This document shows, piece after piece, positions 1 through 7,731 of a stretch of DNA of 8,916 nt (position 1 is its first letter; each line of letters opens with the position of its first letter). Position numbers and translations under genes: made by a program. Origin of the DNA: Burkholderiales bacterium. Its GTDB lineage: Bacteria; Pseudomonadota; Gammaproteobacteria; Burkholderiales; SG8-39. The DNA lies in the NCBI GenBank assembly GCA_919902965.1, contig CAKKSJ010000488.1:2026-10941 (forward strand), written 5' to 3'. The notes under the pieces were generated by a model. The model saw only the letters and a program-made list of their open reading frames with translations, had not been told where the DNA came from and made no database searches.

Positions 1-60
1 CGGCCGCAGCGTTTACAATGGCGGCGTCGGGATCTTCCAGAACCCGCAACATCAGTATTC

Positions 61-64
61 GGAG
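61..64 (+). promoter_or_regulatory. Ribosome binding site deciding the SDR start
   Basis: GGAG lies 7 nt before the ATG at 72. It supports that start over the upstream in-frame ATG at 18, which has no purine-rich element visible in the few bases available before it. Confidence 0.55.
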
Positions 65-71
65 ACTAGCC

Positions 72-860
72 ATGGGTCGATTGCAAGGCAAGCGCGCCAT
101 CGTGACCGGCGCGGCGAGCGGCATCGGGCGCGCGAGCGCACTCTTGTTCGCGCGCGAAGGCGCGGCGGTGCTGGCGGTGGACCAGACGCGCGGCGCGGTG
201 GAAGACCCCGCCGCACAGAGCGCCGCGGCGGGCGGCAGGGCCATCGCCATGGCCGCCGACGCCGGCAACGAGGCCGAGGTCGAGGCCTATGTGGCACGCG
301 CCATTGCGGAGTTCGGCGGTCTCGACGTGGTCTACGCCAATGCCGGCATCAGCGGGGGACTGGTGCCGCTGTTCGAGCAGACCGTAGAGCACTGGCAGGA
401 GATATTGCGCGTGAACCTGATCGGCGCCTTTCTTGCGCTCAAGCACGCCGGATCACACATGCTGAAGCAGGGATCCGGTTCCATAGTCTGCACTGCGTCG
501 GTGGCGGGGCTGCGCGCGAATGCGGGCGGCAATCCCTACAGCGCGAGTAAAGCCGGGGTGATCAGCCTGGTGCAGACCGCGGCCAATTCGTTTTTCGGCA
601 GCGGCGTGCGCGTCAACGCCATCTGCCCGGGCCTGATCGAGACCGGCATGACCAAGCCGATATTCGACTATGCCAAGGCGCGCGGCACCGCGGGCAATCT
701 CGGCCAGCTGAATCCGCTGGGACGCTACGGCGAGCCGGCGGAAATCGCGGCGCTGGCGGCCTTCCTTGCGAGCGACGAAGCCTCCTATATCAACGGCCAG
801 GCGATCGCAGTCGACGGCGGACTGTCGAGCACTCATCCGTTTCGCCGGCCGCGGCCTTGA
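72..860 (+). CDS. Short-chain dehydrogenase/reductase (classical SDR, probably NAD-dependent)
   Basis: A soluble classical SDR of 262 residues, predicted to oxidise or reduce an alcohol/ketone, possibly a hydroxyacyl-CoA or ring alcohol; the substrate is not readable. Visible motifs are the Rossmann glycine motif TGAASGIG (residues 12-19), an acidic residue at the end of beta-2 (Asp37 in AVLAVD) that favours NAD over NADP, the NAG motif (90-92), and the catalytic set Asn115, Ser143, Tyr156 and Lys160 in YSASK. The VNAICPGLIETGM segment (181-193) and the C-terminal AVDGG (246-250) are also typical. The ATG at 72 is preferred over an in-frame ATG at 18 because GGAG at 61-64 lies 7 nt upstream of it and the mature fold starts directly there; the 18-residue extension has no SDR character. 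asnS follows 16 bp later. The family call is very secure, the substrate is unknown. Confidence 0.93.
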   Translation: MGRLQGKRAIVTGAASGIGRASALLFAREGAAVLAVDQTRGAVEDPAAQSAAAGGRAIAMAADAGNEAEVEAYVARAIAEFGGLDVVYANAGISGGLVPLFEQTVEHWQEILRVNLIGAFLALKHAGSHMLKQGSGSIVCTASVAGLRANAGGNPYSASKAGVISLVQTAANSFFGSGVRVNAICPGLIETGMTKPIFDYAKARGTAGNLGQLNPLGRYGEPAEIAALAAFLASDEASYINGQAIAVDGGLSSTHPFRRPRP

Positions 861-876
861 GGCCGCGCCATACATC

Positions 877-2277
<1,401 letters not shown>

Positions 2278-2299
2278 GGCACGATCGTCTGGCGCCGGT

Positions 2300-3406
2300 T
2301 CAGAGGGAATCCGCGGCCATCATCTGGCGCGCGTGCACGTGCATCGATTCGTCGACGGCCAGTCCTTCGCGGATCCGCTCCAGCACCAGGGGCTTTTCCT
2401 GCGGAAACTGATAGCCCTCGTAGTCCTGACGAAACAGCAGCCCGCCGCGCCGGTCCCGCCAGGCGTTCATCGCATGGTCGAAACACACTTTCGAACTCAC
2501 TTCTAGATCGCCGATCATCCAGGCGAGTTCCTGCAGGCGCTCGTGCGGCGACGAAAGCTGCATGCGGCCCTGCGCCACCTCGTCGTAGAGCGGCGTTCCC
2601 GGCCGCGGCACCAGCGGCCGCGAACGGATATAGTGGGGGTTGATCGCGGTGAGCGCCTGCGCGGTGTTGCGCGCATGCTGGCGCCGCCTTTCCCTGCCGC
2701 CCAGGTCGGGCATCCAGTACTCCGACACCTGGAAACCCGCGGCGATGGCTTTGCGGCCGCCTGCAATCTGCTCGGCCTGGGTCACGCCCTTTTGCACCAG
2801 ATTCAGCAATTCATCGTCGCCCGTCTCCAGACCGATATGCAGGCGGTCCAGCCCGGCCTCGCGTATGCGGCGCAGATCTTCGGGTTTTTTTTGCGCCAGG
2901 GTTTTCGAGCGCGCGTAGGTGGTCACGCGCGTGAGGGAGTTCAGTCTTTCGCGCAGGTGCTGCAACACCGCTACCAGTTCCGGCGTGCGCATGATCATGC
3001 TGTTGGCATCCTGCAAAAACGCCGTCCTGCCGCCGCCGGCGAGCCAGTTGAATACCGTGACAAAGCCTGCATTTCCGATCAGCTCGCGGCCTTCGGCAAG
3101 CAAGGCGTTTCCGAGTTCGCGCGTGATCTCTCCGCCCATACCGAGCTTGCACGAGGCTGCGAGGATTTCGTCGCGGATCGCCGCGACGCTGTCGATGTCG
3201 GCTATGACGTCCTGCACCGGCCGATAGACGAAACGCTGGTCCTTGTACATTTCGCAAAAGCTGCATTTGTTCCAGGGACAGTTTTCGCTGACCTGCAACA
3301 GCAAGGAGGCGGCGCCGCCTTCGCTCGGGGGACGGTAGGTCCCGATCTGGAAGGAAAGCGCACGCAGCCTTTCAAGCTGCTCGTGCAGATCCGGCGCGTC
3401 CGACAT
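2300..3406 (-). CDS. Radical SAM protein with CX4CX2C cluster motif, function unknown
   Basis: A 368-residue radical SAM enzyme, expected to bind a [4Fe-4S] cluster and cleave S-adenosylmethionine to make a 5'-deoxyadenosyl radical. The cluster cysteines are Cys43, Cys48 and Cys51 in ENCPWNKCSFCEMYK. The spacing is CX4CX2C, one residue longer than the usual CX3CX2C. The TIM-barrel core follows, with FLQDANSMIMR (130-140), TTYARSKTL (162-170), RLHIGLETGDDELL (188-201), SEYWMPDLGG (228-237) and PLVPRPGTPLYDEV (264-277), a layout seen in HemN/COG1032-like radical SAM proteins. No SPASM-type cysteine cluster is present (only Cys86 and Cys308 besides) and there is no B12-binding domain. The ATG at 3406 is chosen because the motif sits near the N terminus as usual and GGAGGG lies about 10 nt upstream. 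The upstream thiolase stops 20 nt earlier, so the two are probably co-transcribed. The reaction is unknown. Confidence 0.9.
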   Translation of the reverse strand: MSDAPDLHEQLERLRALSFQIGTYRPPSEGGAASLLLQVSENCPWNKCSFCEMYKDQRFVYRPVQDVIADIDSVAAIRDEILAASCKLGMGGEITRELGNALLAEGRELIGNAGFVTVFNWLAGGGRTAFLQDANSMIMRTPELVAVLQHLRERLNSLTRVTTYARSKTLAQKKPEDLRRIREAGLDRLHIGLETGDDELLNLVQKGVTQAEQIAGGRKAIAAGFQVSEYWMPDLGGRERRRQHARNTAQALTAINPHYIRSRPLVPRPGTPLYDEVAQGRMQLSSPHERLQELAWMIGDLEVSSKVCFDHAMNAWRDRRGGLLFRQDYEGYQFPQEKPLVLERIREGLAVDESMHVHARQMMAADSL

Positions 3407-3426
3407 TGCCGTTGAGCCCTCCGCGC

Positions 3427-4629
3427 TCAGGCGCCGTGGCGCCCGACGATGGTAATGGCGGACACGTTCTGGCTGGGAAAGCCGCCCAGGTTGTGCGTCA
3501 TGCCGAGCACCGGGTCCGGGCGCTGGCGCTCGCCCGCGCGGCCGTTGAGCTGCAGGTACATTTCGTAAATCATGCGCAGCCCCGAGGCGCCGATCGGATG
3601 GCCGAAACATTTCAGCCCGCCGTCGATCTGGCAGGGAATTTTCCCGGAGGCATCGTAAAAACCGTCGAGCACATCGCCTATCGCCTTGCCTTCCTGCGAA
3701 ATGCCCAGGTCCTCCATGGTCACCAGTTCGGTGACGGAGAAACAGTCGTGCACGTCGAATAGGGAAATGCGCTTGCGCGGGTCGTCTATGCCGGCTTCCT
3801 TGTAGGCGCGCCCCGCGGCGATGCGCGTGGTGGCGAAGTAGGAGCCGTCCCATTCGCCGAACTGCGCTTCCTGCCCGTTCGAGACCGCGAGCTGCACCGC
3901 TTTGACCGACACAAGGTCTTTTTTGCCCAGCCCGCGTGCGATATCGGGCGTAGTCACAATGGCGCAGGCCGAACCGTCGGACACGCCGCAGCAGTCGTAC
4001 AGCCCGAGCGGATCTGCGATCATCGGCGCGTTCATCACGTCGTCTTCTGTGATCTTGTTGCGCAGATGCGCCTTCGGATTGAGCGAACCGTTGGCGTGGC
4101 TTTTCACCGAGATATGCGCCATGGCACGCTTCAGGTCCTTGGGATCGACGCGGTGCTTGGCGCGATAGGCGGCGGCGAGCTGCGCGAACGAACCAGGCGC
4201 GGAAATATTCGCCCAGTACATATTGTTCAGCCCGCCGCGGCCGCGCTGCGGCAGCCCGCCGTAGCCGGTGTCCTTGAGCTTCTCCACCCCGAGCGCGAGC
4301 GCGATGTCCACGGCGCCCGAGGCGACCGCGTAGACCGCGCCGCGAAACGCTTCGGTGCCGGTGGCGCAATAGTTCTCCACCCGGGTCACCGGTATGTAAG
4401 GCAGGCGCAGCGTCATCGCCAGAGGCACGCCGGACTTGCCCACGTGCTGCTCCTCGATCGCGGTGCCGAACCAGGCGGCCTCGATCTGATTGCGCCCCAC
4501 TCCCGCGTCCTGCAGGCATTCCTCGAAAGCTTCGACCATGAGGTCTTCGGCATTACGGTCCCAGCGCTCACCGAATTTCGAGCAGCCCATGCCGAGTATT
4601 GCCACCTTGTCGCGAATTCCAGTTGCCAT
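3427..4629 (-). CDS. SCP-x/lipid-transfer-type thiolase (acetyl-CoA acetyltransferase family)
   Basis: A 400-residue non-decarboxylating thiolase of the SCP-x/lipid-transfer-protein branch. It is predicted to cleave a 3-oxoacyl-CoA (or, as in Ltp2-type enzymes, do a retro-aldol cleavage) or run the reverse condensation in the cytoplasm. The nucleophile is Cys88 in ENYCATGTEAF, and the catalytic His and Cys motifs HDCFS (294-298) and GGLKCFGHPIGASG (337-350) are intact. The HNLGGFPSQNVSA end segment (379-391) fits the family. SCP-x thiolases commonly work with a DUF35 zinc-ribbon/OB partner, and one is fused to the protein encoded 54 bp upstream. A strong ribosome site (AGGAG, 6 nt spacer) precedes the ATG at 4629. 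The Cys88 codon was checked as TGC. Family and active site are secure; whether it cleaves or condenses, and on which acyl-CoA, is not visible. Confidence 0.93.
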   Translation of the reverse strand: MATGIRDKVAILGMGCSKFGERWDRNAEDLMVEAFEECLQDAGVGRNQIEAAWFGTAIEEQHVGKSGVPLAMTLRLPYIPVTRVENYCATGTEAFRGAVYAVASGAVDIALALGVEKLKDTGYGGLPQRGRGGLNNMYWANISAPGSFAQLAAAYRAKHRVDPKDLKRAMAHISVKSHANGSLNPKAHLRNKITEDDVMNAPMIADPLGLYDCCGVSDGSACAIVTTPDIARGLGKKDLVSVKAVQLAVSNGQEAQFGEWDGSYFATTRIAAGRAYKEAGIDDPRKRISLFDVHDCFSVTELVTMEDLGISQEGKAIGDVLDGFYDASGKIPCQIDGGLKCFGHPIGASGLRMIYEMYLQLNGRAGERQRPDPVLGMTHNLGGFPSQNVSAITIVGRHGA

Positions 4630-4635
4630 GTCGAT

Positions 4636-4640
4636 CTCCT
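4636..4640 (-). promoter_or_regulatory. Strong ribosome binding site of the thiolase gene
   Basis: AGGAG on the - strand ends 6 nt before the ATG at 4629, the best-placed Shine-Dalgarno sequence in the acyl-CoA block. It suggests higher translation of the thiolase than of the upstream fusion gene, which lacks a clear site. Confidence 0.6.
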
Positions 4641-4683
4641 GTTCGGTTTTGGCACGCAGCCGCGCGCCATGACGGCGCCTGGC

Positions 4684-6123
4684 TCAGACCGGCGCCGCTT
4701 TCCAGAAATAACGCACGAAGCCGCGCGCAGTATCGTGCTCCTTGATGCGGAACATCATGCGCATGGCGAGGCCCACTTCGATCTTGTCCTCGTCGAAGTC
4801 GGTGAAATCGGCCATCATGCGCCCGCCGCCTTCGAACTCGATCATGCCGTAGTAGGCCGGCGGATCTGCGCTATAGGTCAGCGCATCGCCGGTGTAGGAC
4901 ATCACTTTCGCCCGCGCGTCCGAAAACGCCTGGTCGTCCTGGCTGTCGAGCGCATTGCACTTGGGGTTTACGCAATAGCGCCCGCGCGGATACTGCAGCG
5001 TGCCGCACTGACGGCAGCGCCCGCCGACGAGACCCGTGATCATGTCGCGGTTGCGATACAGCGTGGTCAGCGGCGTGCCCTTGTCGGCCTCGGCGCGCAT
5101 GCCGCGCTCGAGCGCGATGTGGTCGTTGAAAGCGAGGAAGCGCAGGTAGTTGCTCTCTTCCTTGCGCCGTGCGAGAGCGCCATCGACGCCGCCGCGGGCG
5201 GGGAGCGCGGCGATGGCTTCCGTCACTTCGAACAACAGTGCATCGCAGCCCTGTCCGAACGCGGCGACCGCGATCAAATCGCCCGCCTTCGCCTGCGCCA
5301 GCGCGTGCGCCAGCATCAACAGCGCATGCGCGGCGCCGGTATCGCCGCAGACCGCGGCGAGATTGTCGCGCACCGCGCTCTCCGCGATGCCGGCGCGCTT
5401 GGCCACGCCCGGCACGACGCGGGGCAGCGTGCACGGCAGGCAGAAATGCGTGACCGCGGCCGGGGCGATGCCGCTCGCCTTGAACAGCGCCGCGAGCGCG
5501 GCCGGAACGATTTTCAGGTAACCCTCGTCGCGGATCCAGCGTTCCTCCCAGGCGTAGTCGTGGGCGCGCTCGCTGGAACGAAACTGGTGCACAAAATCCA
5601 CGGTCTCGCTGTGCGATGCTATGAGGCGCGCGATCGGCTTGCCACGCCCCACCAGCAGCGCCGCGGCGCCGTCGCCGAAATGCATCTCCTGCGGGCTCGC
5701 CGCCTTGGCCAGGCGGTGCTCCGCCGCCGTGACCAGCGACTTGTCGCCGCCGGCGAGCGCGCTGATCAGCGCCGAAGTCCCGGCGCGCTGGCTGCCGGTG
5801 ACGTCGAGCACGCGCAGCGACGCAGGCAGATGGATGGCGCCGGCGACGATGGCGGAGTTCTGCCGGTCGTCGTAGGGATGGGTGGTCGAGGCGAGCAGCA
5901 ACTGTTCCACTTCCGGCGGCGGCAGGCCGGCAAGGCAGTCGCGCGCCGCCTCCACCGCCATGGTCACCGTATCCTCGTCCCAGTTCGCCATCGCGCGCTC
6001 GCCCCTGGCCAGGCCACGCAGCCCCGGAGCGAACCAGCTATTTGCTGCGGCTATGCTTTTGCGCTGCAAGCGCCGCCGCGGGAGATACGCACCGTAAGAA
6101 AGAATTCCGGATTCGTTCGTCAT
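4684..6123 (-). CDS. HMG-CoA-synthase-like (thiolase fold) protein fused to a C-terminal DUF35 zinc-ribbon/OB domain; nucleophile Cys replaced by Gln
   Basis: A 479-residue two-domain protein. Residues 1 to about 300 have the HMG-CoA synthase/KAS III-type thiolase fold: STTHPYDDRQNS (79-90), DVTGSQRAGTSAL (107-119), HFGDGAAALLVG (148-159), CGDTGAAHALLML (259-271) and AAFGQGCDALLFE (287-299). After a linker rich in charged residues comes a DUF35 module: a zinc ribbon with Cys370, Cys373, Cys384 and Cys389, then an OB fold (about 405-470) that in this family binds acyl-CoA or bridges to a thiolase. Aligned by eye with CxxGT of HMG-CoA synthases and CATGT of the neighbouring thiolase, the nucleophile position is Gln112 (codon CAG). 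The usual catalytic Glu also seems absent (Thr80 at that position). It is therefore unlikely to be a true HMG-CoA synthase; a decarboxylase, or a non-catalytic partner of the thiolase 54 bp downstream, fits better. No clear ribosome site precedes the ATG at 6123. The fold is secure, the function is inferred. Confidence 0.87.
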   Translation of the reverse strand: MTNESGILSYGAYLPRRRLQRKSIAAANSWFAPGLRGLARGERAMANWDEDTVTMAVEAARDCLAGLPPPEVEQLLLASTTHPYDDRQNSAIVAGAIHLPASLRVLDVTGSQRAGTSALISALAGGDKSLVTAAEHRLAKAASPQEMHFGDGAAALLVGRGKPIARLIASHSETVDFVHQFRSSERAHDYAWEERWIRDEGYLKIVPAALAALFKASGIAPAAVTHFCLPCTLPRVVPGVAKRAGIAESAVRDNLAAVCGDTGAAHALLMLAHALAQAKAGDLIAVAAFGQGCDALLFEVTEAIAALPARGGVDGALARRKEESNYLRFLAFNDHIALERGMRAEADKGTPLTTLYRNRDMITGLVGGRCRQCGTLQYPRGRYCVNPKCNALDSQDDQAFSDARAKVMSYTGDALTYSADPPAYYGMIEFEGGGRMMADFTDFDEDKIEVGLAMRMMFRIKEHDTARGFVRYFWKAAPV

Positions 6124-6195
6124 AGGTTACCCAGTAATGAGGGATCGAAGGAACAGGGGACTTGCTACCAGTATGCCATAGGCGCGCGCCGGGTT

Positions 6196-7038
6196 TCACG
6201 CGCCGGACGCGCGTGCCAGCAGCCGCTCAAATCCCGGATAATTGTCGGCGCTCAGCGCAAACTTGCTGGCATGCTCGCTGAGGGATGCGCCGCACTTCAG
6301 CGCGCTTGTATAGCCGTCACTGTCGTTTACCCAGCTTCCGCCGAGCAGGGTCACGCCTCTCGCGAAAAGCGCATCGGGCAGGCAGCCTGCGCTCGGCCCT
6401 ATCATGGCGAACCAGCGGGCGCTACGACAGCAAGCGAGCATGCGCTCGATGGTGTCGTTCAGCAGCAGCGTGCTGGTGGAGACCACCTTGCTGCAGTCGG
6501 ATAATTCCTCGGCGGCCAGGGTCACGCGGTAGCCATCCTGCTCGCCGACCAGTTCCGGGTTCAATTCGACTATCGTGAGCCGTGCGCCGCTGTCGGTGAT
6601 TCGTCGCAGCAGCGGTGTGAACTTTCCGATCATGCCGATGTGCTCGCCCGGCTGCGGACTCAAATGCCCGATCGAATCGGAACTGTTGTCGGGACGGAAT
6701 CCTGCCCGATTGAACAGGCAACGGGTGAGCGCGTTGGCAGCGGCGAAGCCCAGCGTCTTCCAGATGCCGCTGTCGCTGACATAGCGGCGCGCCAGCGCCA
6801 GCGCATCGGCGCCGGCAAGACCGAAACCTTCGGCCCCAGCCAGCAATTGCTCCAGGGTATCGTCAAGCAGAACAAAGGACAGACCGATAGCTCCATCCTC
6901 GAGTTCCAGGGCGCAGAATTCGCCCCGGTTGTCCTGGGCGTAACGCCCCGGCGGCAGGTGCAGGGCACGCACCCGCGGCAAGGGACCCAGCGCGGCGAAG
7001 GCCTCCAGTTGGGAAAGGTATTCGGTGGCGAAGCTCAT
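6196..7038 (-). CDS. DUF4213/DUF364 putative heavy-metal-chelation protein
   Basis: A 280-residue soluble protein that reads as an N-terminal DUF4213 domain (about 1-110) followed by a Rossmann-like DUF364 domain, named 'putative heavy-metal chelation' in Pfam; no reaction is established for the family. Recognisable parts are GMIGKFTPLLRRI (135-147), VELNPEL (157-163), VVSTSTLLLNDTIERML (185-201) and MIGPSAGCLPDALFARGVTLLGG-type sequence (212-234). No signal peptide or membrane segment is seen. The nitroreductase ends 40 bp upstream and the HMG-CoA-synthase-like gene starts 72 bp downstream. A perfect-looking AAGGAGGG (7059-7066) sits about 20 nt before the ATG, unusually far, yet no alternative in-frame ATG, GTG or TTG lies closer to it. 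Beside a molybdoenzyme subunit and its chaperone, a role in handling a metal or metal cofactor is an attractive guess only. Confidence 0.78.
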   Translation of the reverse strand: MSFATEYLSQLEAFAALGPLPRVRALHLPPGRYAQDNRGEFCALELEDGAIGLSFVLLDDTLEQLLAGAEGFGLAGADALALARRYVSDSGIWKTLGFAAANALTRCLFNRAGFRPDNSSDSIGHLSPQPGEHIGMIGKFTPLLRRITDSGARLTIVELNPELVGEQDGYRVTLAAEELSDCSKVVSTSTLLLNDTIERMLACCRSARWFAMIGPSAGCLPDALFARGVTLLGGSWVNDSDGYTSALKCGASLSEHASKFALSADNYPGFERLLARASGA

Positions 7039-7078
7039 CGGCGACTGAAGGTGTAGCGCCCTCCTTTTCTGCGCCCGT

Positions 7079-7672
7079 CTAAAGCGTGGAAGTATAGTCG
7101 GCCGTAGCCGGCCGCGGCCGCGGCGCCTTGCCCTTGGTCACTGTACCCACGCTCAGGAAGCACAGCGGTTGTTCACCTGCGCTCAGCCCGAACAGCGCGC
7201 GCATGTGCGGCGAATACAAGGCCCTGCCGCTGGACAGTCCCGCGCCGAAACTCATGGCGTGGGCGGCGAGCAGCATGTTCTGAATCGCGCAGCCTGCGGA
7301 AATAATGCGCTCCTGCGGATGCGTATCACCCAGTTCGGGGCCGAGCCGCGCCACCATCAATGCCAGGAAAGGGCCGCGGAAGGCTTTCGACCTCGCCTCC
7401 TCTGCTTGCACTTCGGTCGCGTCGCCGTCGCGCGCGACCAACGCCTCTGCAAACGCGACGCCCAACAGCTGACGCCGTTCAGGCGGGATGATAATCAGGC
7501 GCCAGGGCGTCAGGCGTCCGTGATCCGGCGCTGCGCCCGCCGCGGCGAGGATTTGCTCGATTTGATCGGGTAGCGGACCTGGATCGCCGAGCCGCTTGGG
7601 CGACACGTGCTGGCGCGAATGAATCAGCGTCAAGGCCGCGTCGAGCACATCCCGATCATCCGTTATATCCAT
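7079..7672 (-). CDS. Nitroreductase family protein, YdjA-like (FMN-dependent)
   Basis: A compact 197-residue nitroreductase-fold flavoprotein, probably a homodimeric FMN enzyme using NAD(P)H. It resembles the small E. coli YdjA type: an N-terminal SRQHVSPKRL (19-28, in place of the usual RRS), AAPDHGRLTPWRLIIIP (47-63), the ERIISAGCAIQNMLLAA stretch (121-137) matching the SAGCA segment of YdjA, FGAGLSSG (142-149), and the ending FLSVGT (172-177). The natural substrate is not known for this subfamily. The Gln at the second position after the Ser-Arg pair differs slightly from the common RRS motif. The ATG at 7672 has no Shine-Dalgarno sequence, but TATATT lies 7 nt upstream of it. It sits between the molybdoenzyme chaperone (59 bp upstream) and the DUF364 gene, so it is probably read with them. 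Confidence 0.87.
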   Translation of the reverse strand: MDITDDRDVLDAALTLIHSRQHVSPKRLGDPGPLPDQIEQILAAAGAAPDHGRLTPWRLIIIPPERRQLLGVAFAEALVARDGDATEVQAEEARSKAFRGPFLALMVARLGPELGDTHPQERIISAGCAIQNMLLAAHAMSFGAGLSSGRALYSPHMRALFGLSAGEQPLCFLSVGTVTKGKAPRPRPATADYTSTL

Positions 7673-7731
7673 GCCGGTTAATATACATCAGCCTGTGTCG
7701 TTCCATCCATCGCCAGCGGCGCACCATGGTT

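Noticed and set aside
1..71. Possible end of an upstream gene or start of a divergent one
   Set aside because: One + frame from base 2 shows codon-like G/C bias, and a - strand ATG at 52 opens a frame to the edge. However, the first has no stop before running deep into the SDR gene, and the second leaves only 19 bp between divergent starts and has no ribosome site. Too short to decide.
3407..4519. N-terminal extension of the radical SAM frame over the thiolase gene, which would give a 739-residue protein
   Set aside because: The extra sequence is Arg-rich out-of-frame translation of the thiolase; the ATG at 3406 has a ribosome site and gives a normal radical SAM N terminus.
4660..4683. GCGCC/GGCGC inverted repeat between the HMGCS-like and thiolase genes, considered as a regulatory hairpin or operator
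   Set aside because: A 5-bp stem with no T-tract, of a kind that occurs often in this composition.
6181..6215. GGCGCG/CGCGCC inverted repeat after the DUF364 stop codon, considered as a terminator
   Set aside because: Only a 6-bp stem with a loop of about 12 nt that includes the stop codon, and no T-tract follows. Probably chance in GC-rich sequence.
4066..6504. 812-codon + strand open frame across the thiolase, HMGCS-like and DUF364 genes
   Set aside because: It is antisense to three genes with clear conserved motifs, its Arg/Ala/His/Gln-rich translation resembles no family, and long antisense frames are expected in GC-rich codon-biased DNA.
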